DNA of 64,000 nt from Mucilaginibacter gotjawali (GCF_002355435.1 NZ_AP017313.1:868001-932000), one strand, 5' to 3'. Positions 42,761 to 52,331 are shown, counted from the first letter of the stretch. A program made the numbers and translations. Notes: generated by a model from the letters alone, not told the origin.

Positions 42761-42969
42761 TAAAGAGGCTTTCTCAAAAGTCTCTCCATGTAAAAGGTAA
42801 CCAAATTATATTTTGAACAGTTAGGTCTTTGTAGCCATAGTGTTCTTTCTTCGTGTCCGTTGTGGTAAAAAAACAAACCACAAGGGGCACAAAGTATTCA
42901 CTAAGAACACTAAGTCCAAATTTTATTTCGTTTGCTTTTAGTTCATAGACTTTTGATACAGCCTCTTTA
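42761..42969. mobile_element. MITE-like inverted-repeat element of about 209 bp
   Basis: TAAAGAGGCT + TCAAAAGTCT at the left end (42761-42783) is the inverse of AGACTTTTGA + AGCCTCTTTA at the right end (42947-42969), with three mismatches in between. The GAGGCT(G)T-TCAAAA type of end is common in insertion sequences of this group. Inside, TAGTGTTCTT and AAGAACACTA form a second inverted pair. No transposase frame and no clear target duplication are seen. It sits directly past the stop of the PAS kinase gene. Confidence 0.6.
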
Positions 42970-43012
42970 CTATCAACGCCGGTTAAAGAGTTTTTGTGCG
43001 TTTGGGTTTTTA

Positions 43013-44791
43013 TTATAAAGCAAAGCGGATGGTTGATACAGCGCCGCAGCCGGGCCCGTTACTGCTGATTGCGAACGAGCCTGCGTGGCTTTCAATAATA
43101 GTTCGGATATTGTATAGCCCAAGGCCGGTGCCATTTTTTTTGGTTGTAAATCCGCGTACGAAAAATAAATTTGCTGTCTGCGCGTCAAACCCCTGGCCAT
43201 TATCTGTAATAATTAACTCCAGCAGGTTGTCAACAGTATGCATGTTTATGGTGATGATTTTCTCGGGCGCGTCTATGTTTATCGCCTCAATACTGTTTTT
43301 CAGGATATTTAATATCACCTGCATCAGTTTGGTGTGATCGCCTTTAATAGTGTATGTGCCTGGTTGTATATTTATACTGAACCGGATACCCTTTTTATCA
43401 ATACTGGCGAAAAGCATTGATTTGCAATCATATAATATATTTTCCAGGTTCACGGGTTTTCGTTCGTGCAACCCCTTATGACCGCGTACAAGTTGCCTTT
43501 GAATATTCAGAATTTCCTGTATATGGGTAATGATATTTAATAATTCGGTTATCGAGGTATGTATTTCGAGGCCGTTATTTGTTTGCGTTGCTTCAAAACC
43601 TTCGGTTACCGAAACCAACGCTGCCGCTTTGTGCGCACCTATTGCACCTGCGATGGCCGTTTGGTTGGTTTTTAGGAATACGGTTAAGCTTTTAAGGTTA
43701 TTGAGGTTATTTTGGTCAACAACCCGGTTGATGCGGTTCAGGTGCGAGCCGAGCCCAACCATGGCATTGCCGATGTCATGCAAAAACTCTGAAGCGATCT
43801 CAAATTTCCCCTGGGCTATTGCCTTTTCAAGTTCCTGTTCTTTTTGTTTTTCCAACTGCAGGTTAAGCGCTTTTAAATCGGCAGCTTGTTTACTCAATTC
43901 TTCCGACTGCAGGCGAAGATCCTCGTTGAGTTTTTTTAATACTTCGTCGGATTGTTTACGCATGGTAATATCGTGCCCGATGCCTAAAAGGCGAATAATT
44001 TTCCCACGCCCATCCTTAACCGGTAATTTTGAAGTAAGTAACCAACGCTTTTTACCCCTGCTATCTAAAAAATATTCTTCTTTATTGATAATAGCTTCGC
44101 CTGTTTTTATGATGCGCATATCATCTTCGTAACCGCGAATGCCTATATCATTATTGCCAAACAGATCGAGGTCGGTTTTGCCCAAAACCTCCTCTTCTGC
44201 CGAAACGCCGATACATTCAACATCGGCGCGGTTTGCAATAATTTTCCTTCCCTGGATGTCCTTCACATAGATGGTATCCGGCAGATTGTCAATCAACGTT
44301 CTTAATAAGATCCGTTCGCGCTGTATTGCTTCTTCGGCTTTTTTATGCCTCGTGATATCCACATGGGTGCCTATGGCGCCAAAACCCGACTTTTCGTTTT
44401 GAAAAACTCTGCCTCTCGACCAAATCCATACCCAGCTCCCGTTACTGTGTTTCATCCGGTAATAGCTTTCGTGTGTGCCTTTAGGGTTTTTTAAATATTC
44501 GGCAAAATGGTTGGTGGCAACATCCTTATCTTCCGGGTGCAGCAGGTCAATCCAAACTTCTTTTAAATTATTGGGGCTTGCAAAGTCATAGTCATTGATA
44601 TCCCTCCCCAGCATCGAAAAATAAATATCATTGCACCACAGCGATTCCGTATCCGGAAAATACTCCCAGGCGCCAATGTCTGATGCATGCACCAACGCTT
44701 TATAACGTTCAAGGTTGCCGGATTCTGTCCGGGCAGCTGAAAATGATTTATTATTTGCGATTGCGGCAGGCCGGGTATTGCTAAATTTCAT
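43013..44791 (-). CDS. PAS-domain sensor histidine kinase
   Basis: This 592-residue soluble kinase has two PAS/PAC modules (about residues 30-155, PAS_3 type with WIDLLHPEDKDVATNHF; and 160-285, LIDNLPDTIYVKDIQGRKII). A coiled-coil (about 285-330) leads to an unusual H-box, FEIASEFLHDIGNAMVGLGS, the HD-I-GN type found in some atypical kinases. HATPase_c motifs are intact (NILKNSIEAI, DNGQGFD, GTGLGLYNI). There are no membrane helices, so it senses a cytosolic signal. It lies 33 bases downstream of the regulator/kinase gene on the same strand and probably forms a phosphorelay with it. Confidence 0.92.
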   Translation of the reverse strand: MKFSNTRPAAIANNKSFSAARTESGNLERYKALVHASDIGAWEYFPDTESLWCNDIYFSMLGRDINDYDFASPNNLKEVWIDLLHPEDKDVATNHFAEYLKNPKGTHESYYRMKHSNGSWVWIWSRGRVFQNEKSGFGAIGTHVDITRHKKAEEAIQRERILLRTLIDNLPDTIYVKDIQGRKIIANRADVECIGVSAEEEVLGKTDLDLFGNNDIGIRGYEDDMRIIKTGEAIINKEEYFLDSRGKKRWLLTSKLPVKDGRGKIIRLLGIGHDITMRKQSDEVLKKLNEDLRLQSEELSKQAADLKALNLQLEKQKEQELEKAIAQGKFEIASEFLHDIGNAMVGLGSHLNRINRVVDQNNLNNLKSLTVFLKTNQTAIAGAIGAHKAAALVSVTEGFEATQTNNGLEIHTSITELLNIITHIQEILNIQRQLVRGHKGLHERKPVNLENILYDCKSMLFASIDKKGIRFSINIQPGTYTIKGDHTKLMQVILNILKNSIEAINIDAPEKIITINMHTVDNLLELIITDNGQGFDAQTANLFFVRGFTTKKNGTGLGLYNIRTIIESHAGSFAISSNGPGCGAVSTIRFAL

Positions 44792-44824
44792 ATTTGAAAA
44801 TAAGAAGGTAAGACTGATTGGTTT

Positions 44825-46387
44825 TTACAGGGGCAATGTTATCGTAAATGTAGCGCCATTGTTGTTATATACAGCTATTTTGCCACCATGGCCAATGATG
44901 AATTGTTTTACAATAGACAGCCCTAAGCCTGTTCCGTTCTTTTTATGGCAGGTAACGAAAGGTTCAAACAGTGTATCCTTTATTTCGGGCGGGATCCCCG
45001 GGCCATTATCCGTAATTTTCAATGTCACTTCTTTCCCTTCTGCATGCGCTGATATCGTGATCGCACCGTTATGTACATTTTTTTCGTGGAGTACATCAAT
45101 CGCATTATTTACCAGGTTGATGATGGTGCCCCGCAGCTTGCTTTCGTCGCCCGGAACCACTAATGAGTCGGGAATATTTTTGCTGATCGTTACCTGCTCA
45201 ATACCAGCCCTGCTTTCAGCCTGTTGTATCGCTTCACTTACAATTTTATTGACGTTTACTGATACCTTGGTTATTTTAGTTTCTTTAATAAAGTCGAGGA
45301 AATCATCAAATATTTTTGCCGCCTGTTCGGCCGATTGATCTATCAGATCTACCATTTCACTGGTATCGCCCTCATCCCGCATTAAACCGGTAATTACTTT
45401 AATGTTTTTTATAGGCGAGCGGAGATCGTGCATCACCATTGCCAAAACCTGGCCTACGGCGGAAAGCTTTTCCTTTTGTACCAGCTTCTCGTTTAATTCC
45501 GCATTTCTTATCGCCTGGGCCGCGTTTTGTACAAACAGTTTCAGCATGTACATTTTTTCGGTTTTAAGCTTTCCATGGTTTTTTAGCAGCGCGAAAACCG
45601 AATAGTTATCCATCCGCGCTAAAACAAGGTCCTCCAGTTGAATCACCTCATCCCTTTCAATTGATATATTTTTTATGCGTGAAACAAGTTCTTCAAGGTT
45701 TACCTTATCCTCAAATGCCCCGATTGAAAATAGTTTTTCATAAACAAAACCATCATGCAGTTTGCCCAGCAGCGCCATGTCGGTTTCCAATGATCCCGCA
45801 AGCTGTTCCAATATGTTTTTTAATAATGACGTTAGCTGGTGGTTATTTAAGCCGATCTTTGAGATAGACTCGATCAGTTTTTCAAGGTTGCGCAATTTGT
45901 TATAATCCGTTACCGCTTTGGTCGCCAGTTGAATGATCTCTTCAGATGCATAAGGCTTGCAATGGTAACCCACGTTTTGCCCGGCCTGTTCAACAATTTC
46001 TTCGATGGAACAATCGCTGTAAGCTGTAACAAAAATGATCTCCGCTTTAATATCATATTTTCTTATCTCGATGGCAGTCTCCAGTCCGTTAATCCCCGGC
46101 ATGCGCATATCTAAAAAAATAACCGCATAAGGACGGCCCTGCTCAGCAGCTTTGCGTACCTTTTCTATGCCTTCCATCCCATTGGATGCTTTATCGACTG
46201 TGAAAACCGGGATATTGCGGGTGCGGGGCGCAAGCAGCGTAGCAGGTGTATCAAACAAAATGTTTACTGCGTTATCAATTCCGTATTGTTCCTGCGAAAT
46301 GCTGCGCGGCACGAGGATATCCTCAATATTGTCGCGAACCATTTCTTCGTCATCGATTACTAAAACTGATGTGTTAAGTTCATTCAT
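44825..46387 (-). CDS. Hybrid response regulator - histidine kinase
   Basis: I place the start at ATG 46387 (MNELNTSVLVIDDEE), ten codons inside the longest frame, because the receiver begins at once. The receiver (about residues 6-165) carries an insertion of roughly 35 residues after the first helix and the phospho-Asp in VIFLDMRMPGINGLE. A GAF-like linker (about 190-310) is followed by HisKA (VGQVLAMVMHDLRSPIKNIK) and HATPase_c (NLVNNAIDVL, DNGPGIP, GTGLGLSIV). Kinases with an N-terminal receiver take input from another kinase. The PAS kinase gene follows directly, so the two probably act together. Confidence 0.9.
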   Translation of the reverse strand: MNELNTSVLVIDDEEMVRDNIEDILVPRSISQEQYGIDNAVNILFDTPATLLAPRTRNIPVFTVDKASNGMEGIEKVRKAAEQGRPYAVIFLDMRMPGINGLETAIEIRKYDIKAEIIFVTAYSDCSIEEIVEQAGQNVGYHCKPYASEEIIQLATKAVTDYNKLRNLEKLIESISKIGLNNHQLTSLLKNILEQLAGSLETDMALLGKLHDGFVYEKLFSIGAFEDKVNLEELVSRIKNISIERDEVIQLEDLVLARMDNYSVFALLKNHGKLKTEKMYMLKLFVQNAAQAIRNAELNEKLVQKEKLSAVGQVLAMVMHDLRSPIKNIKVITGLMRDEGDTSEMVDLIDQSAEQAAKIFDDFLDFIKETKITKVSVNVNKIVSEAIQQAESRAGIEQVTISKNIPDSLVVPGDESKLRGTIINLVNNAIDVLHEKNVHNGAITISAHAEGKEVTLKITDNGPGIPPEIKDTLFEPFVTCHKKNGTGLGLSIVKQFIIGHGGKIAVYNNNGATFTITLPL

Positions 46388-46827
46388 ATGGTGTGTAATA
46401 TTAGGTATTGCTATCACTAAACCTTAGTGACAAATTTCAACCTTATACGCGCTTGATTTTATTTTGTTATGGTTAAATGATATATTAAAATATTCAGCGC
46501 CGCTTTTTATTAATGTCTATATTACAAGTGTTTATACTGGTGGCGTTAAATTTGATAAGATTGCAATGGCAGGTTACAAGAAATAATAGATCAAAACAGG
46601 AGGGGTTTAATATTGGCTGCCTGGGGTTAAATTGCCGTCGTCAATTTCGCAGATAGTTGCACTGGTTGCAGTTACCTGCAAGCTGATGGAATGTAGCATC
46701 ATTGTTATACACAAGATTAAAAAAGCAGTAGCGTTTTCGAGCAATTTGGTTGATATTTGATTTATTCAGCCGGTGTGCTGATCTTACAACCAATTGTCAA
46801 TTCTTCAGGAAGGTAAGCACCTATATT
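46388..46827. other. Intergenic region between divergent kinase and oxidoreductase genes
   Basis: About 440 bases with no supported gene. A perfect dyad TCACTAA-acc-TTAGTGA (46414-46430), 27 bases before the kinase start, could be an operator. GATATTTG at 46752-46759 is a seven-of-eight -7 match for the oxidoreductase gene, without a good -33. Confidence 0.35.
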
Positions 46828-48183
46828 ATGGAAAAATCGCGTCGAATTTTTATCAAACAGGCTGCATTGGCCGGTACCGGTGTATTGCTGGCAAAAACCG
46901 GCTGGAGCGCCGCAAGCTACAAACGCATTATCGGCGCTAATGACCGGGTGCGGGTGGGTGTAATAGGGTTTAGCGACAGGCACAAAAGTTCGCATATCCC
47001 CAGCTTTATGAATCATTACAAGGAGCTTAACTTTGAAGTGGTTGCGGTATCCGACATCTGGAGCAAACGCCGTGAAGAAGGCGCTGCTACCTGGAAAGCA
47101 AAAATGCAGAACGAGGTAAGGGCGTACCGCAACAACGAAGAATTGTATGACAGTAAAACCATAGATGCCGTATTTATCAGCACCGCCGATTTTCAGCATG
47201 CGCGGCATGCCATTGAGGCGGTAAAGGCCGGCTGCGATGCCTATGTAGAAAAACCTTTCGCCGAAACCATGGAGGATAACCGCGCCGCGTTGAAAGCGAT
47301 AAAAGAATCGGGTAAGATCGTCCAGATCGGCTCACAGCGCAGGAGCGGGGCCAATTATCATGCGGCGAATGATTTTATCCGTTCAGGGAAGTTTGGGCCG
47401 ATCACTATGGTTGAACTCACCTGGAACGTTAACCAGCCGGGCCGCTGGCGCAGGCCTGACCTTTTAGGCACCCTAAAACAAGAAGATACCGATTGGAAGC
47501 GCTGGATCATGAACCGCCCCTATGAGGAATTTGACCCGCGTAAATATTTAGAGTTCCGGCTTTTCTGGCCGTATTCATCCGGGTTGCCGGGGCAGTGGAT
47601 GAGCCACCAGATTGATACGGTACATTGGTTTAGCGGGCTCAAACACCCGCGCAGTGTGGCCGCCAACGGCGGTATTTACATGTGGAAGGATGGCCGCCGT
47701 AACTGGGATACCCTAACGGCGGTATTTGACTATGGTCCTTTGGATGATCTATCAAGCGGTTTCCAGGTTACTTTTGCTTCGCGGATGCACAATGGGGACG
47801 AGAATCCCTCCGAGATTTACTATTCAAACGGGGGTGAGTTGAACCTGATCACCAATAAAGTATCACCAACCGGGGGCCTTACCGAAAAAATGGCCGCAGC
47901 CATGGGCATGAAGGCCAATCTGCTGCCGGAGATCGACCTGGCCAATACCGAAAAAGTGGTGGCTTCAGCCAATACAGGCGGAGACGTGCTTACCTCCAAC
48001 CATGTACGCAACTGGATGGAATGTGTGCGCAGCCGCAAGGAACCCCATGCACCGGTGGAAGCTGGTTACAGCCATTCCATCGCTAATATCATGACCAACG
48101 CTGCCGTGCATACCGGCTATAAGGCCACCTTTAATGAAGCGACGCAGGAAGTAATGGCGAATGGCAAAGTGTTTAAATATTAG
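46828..48183 (+). CDS. Gfo/Idh/MocA-family oxidoreductase with Tat signal
   Basis: This 451-residue protein starts at ATG 46828, just before a twin-arginine motif (KSRRIFIKQAALAGTGVLLA), so it folds in the cytosol and is exported. The N-terminal Rossmann fold follows (RVRVGVIGFSDRH, VVAVSDIW) with the family motif CDAYVEKPFAETMEDN, where EKP is the catalytic Lys region. The C-terminal beta-sheet domain (GRWRRPDLLGTLKQEDTDWK, HQIDTVHWFSG) matches secreted sugar dehydrogenases of Bacteroidota. It probably oxidises or epimerises a sugar or inositol derivative with NAD(P). The next gene starts 41 bases later in the same operon. Confidence 0.93.
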   Translation: MEKSRRIFIKQAALAGTGVLLAKTGWSAASYKRIIGANDRVRVGVIGFSDRHKSSHIPSFMNHYKELNFEVVAVSDIWSKRREEGAATWKAKMQNEVRAYRNNEELYDSKTIDAVFISTADFQHARHAIEAVKAGCDAYVEKPFAETMEDNRAALKAIKESGKIVQIGSQRRSGANYHAANDFIRSGKFGPITMVELTWNVNQPGRWRRPDLLGTLKQEDTDWKRWIMNRPYEEFDPRKYLEFRLFWPYSSGLPGQWMSHQIDTVHWFSGLKHPRSVAANGGIYMWKDGRRNWDTLTAVFDYGPLDDLSSGFQVTFASRMHNGDENPSEIYYSNGGELNLITNKVSPTGGLTEKMAAAMGMKANLLPEIDLANTEKVVASANTGGDVLTSNHVRNWMECVRSRKEPHAPVEAGYSHSIANIMTNAAVHTGYKATFNEATQEVMANGKVFKY

Positions 48184-48224
48184 TTAGCGCCAGGAATCAG
48201 GGGTTGGGAACCAAAAATGTTTAT

Positions 48225-49268
48225 ATGACAAGGTATAGAAGTTTGGGTTTTGCTATCGCGATGGCTTTTGCAACTTCCCTGTGTTTTGCTCAGAAAAGCG
48301 AAAACGTGCAGGTGGTCAAGTCGGCCACTGAAAACAGGGATGATATCCTTATCGGAGGCCAGCCTTTTACGAGTTTCCTTTATCCGGATAGCCTGGAAAA
48401 GCCGGTTTTATATCCTATCCGCGCGGCTAACCGTACTGTTGTTACCCGCGGTTTTCCCCTGGCGCCCAATGCCGGCGAGCCCACGGATCACCCGCACCAT
48501 GTGGGCCTTTGGTTTAACTTTGAAAATGTAAATGGGCTCGATTTCTGGAACAACTCCTATGCTATACCTGCTAACAAAAAAAGCCTGTATGGCTGGATCC
48601 GGACTGATCGCATCACCGAAACTAAAAGCGGCAGTACCGGTATATTAGCCTACCATGCCAATTGGGTTAACCAAAAAAAGCAGGTATTGCTGGAAGAAGC
48701 CACCCGCTTCGAATTCAGCGCGAGTGCGAGCCAGCGCATTATTGATCGTTTTACCACTTTAAAAGCCGATACAGACGTTACTTTTAATGATGCCAAAGAT
48801 GGTATGCTGGGCCTGCGCCTGGCACATGAACTGCAAATCCCTGCTAATGAAGACCAGCAGTTGACGGATAATAAAGGTAACGTAACGACAGTAAAAGGGG
48901 GCACGGACCATATTGCCAATGGTAACTACCTCACCAGCGCGGGCAAAACGGGCAATGATACCTGGAGCACCCGCGGCGTTTGGTGTAAAGTATTCGGTAA
49001 AATGGGGGCCGACTCGGTGAGTATTGCAATCATCGATCACCCTAAAAACCCCAATTACCCTACCTTCTGGCATGCGCGTGGCTATGGTTTGTTTGCTGCC
49101 AACCCGCTTGGCGAAAAGGTTTTTACCAATGGTAAATCTTCACTCAACCTGAAACTAAAAAAGGGAGAATCGGTAACCTTCAGGTACCGGATTGTGATCA
49201 ACAGCGGCGATAAAACCATCAGCATTGCCGTATTAAATAAGTTGGCCTCGGAGTTTGCGGGAAAATAA
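48225..49268 (+). CDS. DUF6807/PmoA-like secreted protein
   Basis: This 347-residue protein begins at ATG 48225 with a signal peptide (LGFAIAMAFATSLCFAQ); an upstream TTG adds residues with no conservation. The body shows the DUF6807 (PF14100) hallmarks PTDHPHHVGLWFNFENVNGL, a His-rich motif, and GLRLAHELQIPANED, FWHARGYGLFAANPLG. Family members often sit beside Gfo/Idh/MocA dehydrogenases in carbohydrate loci, as here. The PmoA name is historical and methane oxidation is not implied. Its role is probably sugar-derivative catabolism. Confidence 0.88.
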   Translation: MTRYRSLGFAIAMAFATSLCFAQKSENVQVVKSATENRDDILIGGQPFTSFLYPDSLEKPVLYPIRAANRTVVTRGFPLAPNAGEPTDHPHHVGLWFNFENVNGLDFWNNSYAIPANKKSLYGWIRTDRITETKSGSTGILAYHANWVNQKKQVLLEEATRFEFSASASQRIIDRFTTLKADTDVTFNDAKDGMLGLRLAHELQIPANEDQQLTDNKGNVTTVKGGTDHIANGNYLTSAGKTGNDTWSTRGVWCKVFGKMGADSVSIAIIDHPKNPNYPTFWHARGYGLFAANPLGEKVFTNGKSSLNLKLKKGESVTFRYRIVINSGDKTISIAVLNKLASEFAGK

Positions 49269-49354
49269 GCGTGGCTGCACACGTTCCGCATGCAGCGTGT
49301 TGAAAGTGATTTTGGTTTGTTTTAAAAGAATCATCGCGACATCCTCTCCCAAAC

Positions 49355-49388
49355 AAAAAAACAGGACCTTTTTACGGTAGCCCTGTTT
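49355..49388. terminator. Weak hairpin between convergent DUF6807 and PepSY genes
   Basis: AAACAGG pairs with CCTGTTT across a 16-base loop, with an A-run before it and a short T-run after. It is a plausible but weak bidirectional terminator. Confidence 0.35.
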
Positions 49389-49420
49389 ACACAAAACAAT
49401 ACAGAAAAAGAACTTTTTAT

Positions 49421-50071
49421 TTACGGGACAAAAATCCAGTAGATGAGGCAACAAATTGCGCCGCCAATGATGAGCAGGATGATACCGTTCACTCTTTTTT
49501 TCTTCAGGAAGCAAAGCATTATGAGGCCTGTTAGCGATACCAGCGTTAAAAACACCGCCGATACATCGATCAGCCAGCTCCAGCCGGCGCCGCTGTCGCG
49601 GCCCTTGTGCAGGTCGTTCAGTACGGCCACTACGCCAAGCCGCAGCTCGCTTAACTGAAATTTGCCGTCTTTGCGGCTGATAAAGGCGTCGGCGCTGTAG
49701 CCGGGCCCTTTAAAGGATACAGAACACTGGTCGTCCTGGATGATAAAATCGCTCACATAACCTTTGATGCCATAGTTTTTACGCAGCAGCTCCACAATTT
49801 CCAGCTTTTTGATCTGTGCAGTATCCCGCACCTTTACCCATGCTGCAGGTACCGCGCCCTTATACTTTTTTTCAACCTGTTTGCCATCAAACCATTCGGC
49901 GTGGTTTAAGGTAAGACCGGTTACAGCGAAGAAAAGCACCACTACAAAGCTGAGCATCGACAAATAAATATGCACCCAGCGCGAAAAAGTGATGGTTCCT
50001 TTCTTCCATGCGGATTTTGGCTTCTTCGCGTCTTTTACAGGTTTGTGCTGCACCGGGTTAATTGTTTCCAT
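49421..50071 (-). CDS. PepSY-associated transmembrane protein
   Basis: The start at ATG 50071 gives 216 residues and overlaps the stop of the upstream ApbE gene by 14 bases, implying translational coupling. Helices are seen at about residues 35-60 (WVHIYLSMLSFVVVLFFAVTG, then LTLNHAEW), 158-177 (WSWLIDVSAVFLTLVSLTGL) and 187-208. A PepSY-like periplasmic region lies between (residues 75-150; VRDTAQIKKLEIVELLRKNY). Such proteins take part in periplasmic electron transfer, iron reduction or flavin-linked redox modules. It is the last gene of the cytochrome b - ApbE/DUF2271 - PepSY operon. Confidence 0.85.
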   Translation of the reverse strand: METINPVQHKPVKDAKKPKSAWKKGTITFSRWVHIYLSMLSFVVVLFFAVTGLTLNHAEWFDGKQVEKKYKGAVPAAWVKVRDTAQIKKLEIVELLRKNYGIKGYVSDFIIQDDQCSVSFKGPGYSADAFISRKDGKFQLSELRLGVVAVLNDLHKGRDSGAGWSWLIDVSAVFLTLVSLTGLIMLCFLKKKRVNGIILLIIGGAICCLIYWIFVP

Positions 50072-51584
50072 CAGTCTTTTTGCGGTAATCAAATGATGCG
50101 GAGGCCACTTCAGCATTGCCGGTAAGGTCAATGTGCTGCGGTTTTTTCGGGTTAAAATCCTGGCTCAGCAGGTGGTAGCCGGCATGTTCGCGCGCCGATT
50201 CAATATTGATGGTATAGGTGCCTTGTTTTACCAGGTTGCCTTTATCATCCCTGCCATCCCATTTGAGCGTATATTTCCCCGGCGAACGGGTAGCGCTGGT
50301 GGTTGAGCTGATGCTGGCACTGCCCGCTGAATAGCTGTCGTAATAGGCCTCATACCAGGCAGGTAATTCGTTCAGCCATCTTGGTTTATTGTACCAAAGC
50401 GCAATCTGCCTTACGGGTTTTTTATCAGCATCCACTACCCAAACTGCTACAAAGGGGCGGTGTACCCGCATGCCTTCCATGGTAGCCAGTTCCAGGTTGA
50501 TGGCCAGCTCATAATTAGGATCCCATGTTTTATCACCGGCAACAGCGGTAGTTGTTGTAAGCACAGGTTTTTCTTCGGGCAATAATGCTTTTTTCCAGCC
50601 GGCGCTTTCAAATTGTTTACCATCAGCAGTGATCAGCATATATTCAGCGCCGGGCACTTTGGCTACCAGCAGTTTACCTTCGCCCGGGCTAAGTACGCTT
50701 AACGCGGTCGCTAATGCCCCGGCATCGGTAGCTTTATCGGCGATTACGGTTGAGCTGATCACCTCACCAGCCGGTATACCGGTCCGGGGGTCAACAATAT
50801 GCGAATACCATTTACCATTTATCAATTCGCCGCGGCGGTAATTGCCGCTGGTAGCAATAGTTTTATTGCTTACCTGTACCCTGGCAACCGGCGCATCATT
50901 TTCGGCATCCGCTTTAGGGTTGCTCACCTGCACCTGTTCGGTATGCTGCCCGCGTACCAAAATATCACCACCTATATTAATCACCAGGCCGTTTACGCCT
51001 GCTGTTGTCATAGCCACATTAGCAGCCTTGTTCATGATATAACTTTTCGCAAAGGAGTTCAGGATCAGCGGCGCATCATCCAGGCGTTGCGCGGTGTGGT
51101 TTTGTGCATTTAATATATAATGCTGCTGTTGTACCATTTTTACCGCATTTGCAATTTCATCGGATGATGGCAGGCGGTTTTGTTTGGCCGCATTGCGCCA
51201 TACCTTCGTAATAGTTTCGGCCGAGGCATCCAGCGCGCCGTTGCTTTTAATGCGCCATTGTTCAAAAAGCGATAGTACTTCATAAAGCGCTGCCGAAACA
51301 ACTACAGGCTTTTTATCCGCTTTCATCCACCGGCTGAATTCGCTGGATGGGTTATAGCCGCTCAGGATCATATTCAGCCTGTCCACTTCGGCCAGCGCGG
51401 CGTCTTCCGCTTTTGATGCGTTGGGCTCCGTGTTCGCTGCGATTTTTATTTCCATGGAAGTGCCCAGCACGTTCTCATAGTCAGAGACATATAGCTTATT
51501 TGTTTTGAGCGGGGGTGTGGCACTGGCCATTACCAGGAGCAGCAATAAAGCCCCGGATAATAATGTGATTGGTTTTTTTAACAT
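50058..51584 (-). CDS. apbE: ApbE-family FAD:protein FMN transferase fused to DUF2271
   Basis: From ATG 51584 (LKKPITLLSGALLLLLVMAS, a signal/anchor) the protein is 508 residues. Residues about 35-320 are ApbE (LGTSMEIKIAAN, VDRLNMILSGYNPSSEFSR, ALDASAETITKVW, NGLVINIGGDILVRG, SHIVDPRTGIPA), which moves FMN from FAD onto Thr of extracytoplasmic proteins. Residues about 345-500 are DUF2271 (WDPNYELAINLELATMEGMR, FVAVWVVDADKKPVR, KYTLKWDGRDDKGNLVKQGT). No FMN_bind target is seen in the window, so the PepSY or cytochrome protein may be the partner. It lies 84 bases after the cytochrome b gene in the same operon. Confidence 0.92.
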   Translation of the reverse strand: MLKKPITLLSGALLLLLVMASATPPLKTNKLYVSDYENVLGTSMEIKIAANTEPNASKAEDAALAEVDRLNMILSGYNPSSEFSRWMKADKKPVVVSAALYEVLSLFEQWRIKSNGALDASAETITKVWRNAAKQNRLPSSDEIANAVKMVQQQHYILNAQNHTAQRLDDAPLILNSFAKSYIMNKAANVAMTTAGVNGLVINIGGDILVRGQHTEQVQVSNPKADAENDAPVARVQVSNKTIATSGNYRRGELINGKWYSHIVDPRTGIPAGEVISSTVIADKATDAGALATALSVLSPGEGKLLVAKVPGAEYMLITADGKQFESAGWKKALLPEEKPVLTTTTAVAGDKTWDPNYELAINLELATMEGMRVHRPFVAVWVVDADKKPVRQIALWYNKPRWLNELPAWYEAYYDSYSAGSASISSTTSATRSPGKYTLKWDGRDDKGNLVKQGTYTINIESAREHAGYHLLSQDFNPKKPQHIDLTGNAEVASASFDYRKKTDGNN

Positions 51585-51668
51585 GTCGGGATTTAATTTA
51601 AAAATAGTTATACCATCAACCTTTAACGTCGTTTTGTGTTTTAAATGCAGTAACATTTGCGATACAGA

Positions 51669-52331
51669 TTATCCACCGTTGATCATGTCAGACACCACCC
51701 CTTTGTGGCCCTTTCGTTCGCCCAAAACCACCCCGGCCAGGTGAATAAAAATAAAGCCCAGGATCAGGTACATAGTAAACTCATGGATATCCCTTAAAAA
51801 ATGCATATTTTTAAGTGCGGCAATATCATCCCTGAAAGCCAGTGCCAGCCCGGTAACAACCATCACCAGCAACAAAACATAAAACAATGCATATGACGTT
51901 TTAACCAGCATTTCGTTACGGGATGCAACCCGGTTTTCCTGCCTCAGTTGAAAAGCTGCTTTTGCAGCCCTGATCTTCCGGATCAGTTTTTTATCAGCTA
52001 CTTCAAAAAATTCGAGCAGGATGCGCAATACAAACAATGCTGCCAGTGCATAGCCCAAATACGTGTGTAATGCCCATACTTTATCGCTCAGGGCAAAAGC
52101 CACAGGTTTCGCCTGTTCTTCCGATATTTTTACCCCGTTTTCACCCAGCTTATCTGCAATCAAACCGGCGTTTGTCCATGGTTTTAACACCGTGGAGTTA
52201 ACCAGCACTGTTAATAATGAGCCAGCGATTACCAGTGCGTTTAGCCAGTGCCATATGCGCATTCCTGAGGAGTATTTTTTGGTGCGGTTTGCATTAACGG
52301 ACGCTAAAACCGCGGTTGCCTGTAGTTCCAT
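51669..52331 (-). CDS. Cytochrome b561/b6-type membrane protein
   Basis: From ATG 52331 the protein is 220 residues (MELQATAVLASV). It has four main helices with haem-ligating histidines in GMRIWHWLNALVIAGSLLTV, KVWALHTYLGYALAALFVLR and MYLILGFIFIHLAGVVLGER, as in Ni/Fe-hydrogenase b-type cytochromes and prokaryotic cytochrome b561. It probably takes electrons from quinol or a periplasmic partner. It is the first gene of the operon with ApbE/DUF2271 and PepSY proteins. The longest frame begins earlier, at a less likely start. Confidence 0.88.
   Translation of the reverse strand: MELQATAVLASVNANRTKKYSSGMRIWHWLNALVIAGSLLTVLVNSTVLKPWTNAGLIADKLGENGVKISEEQAKPVAFALSDKVWALHTYLGYALAALFVLRILLEFFEVADKKLIRKIRAAKAAFQLRQENRVASRNEMLVKTSYALFYVLLLVMVVTGLALAFRDDIAALKNMHFLRDIHEFTMYLILGFIFIHLAGVVLGERKGHKGVVSDMINGG

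Noticed and set aside
48225-49268. PmoA-like annotation as evidence for methane oxidation
   Set aside because: The DUF6807 family is unrelated to particulate methane monooxygenase; there are no PmoB or PmoC genes and the neighbour is a sugar-type oxidoreductase.
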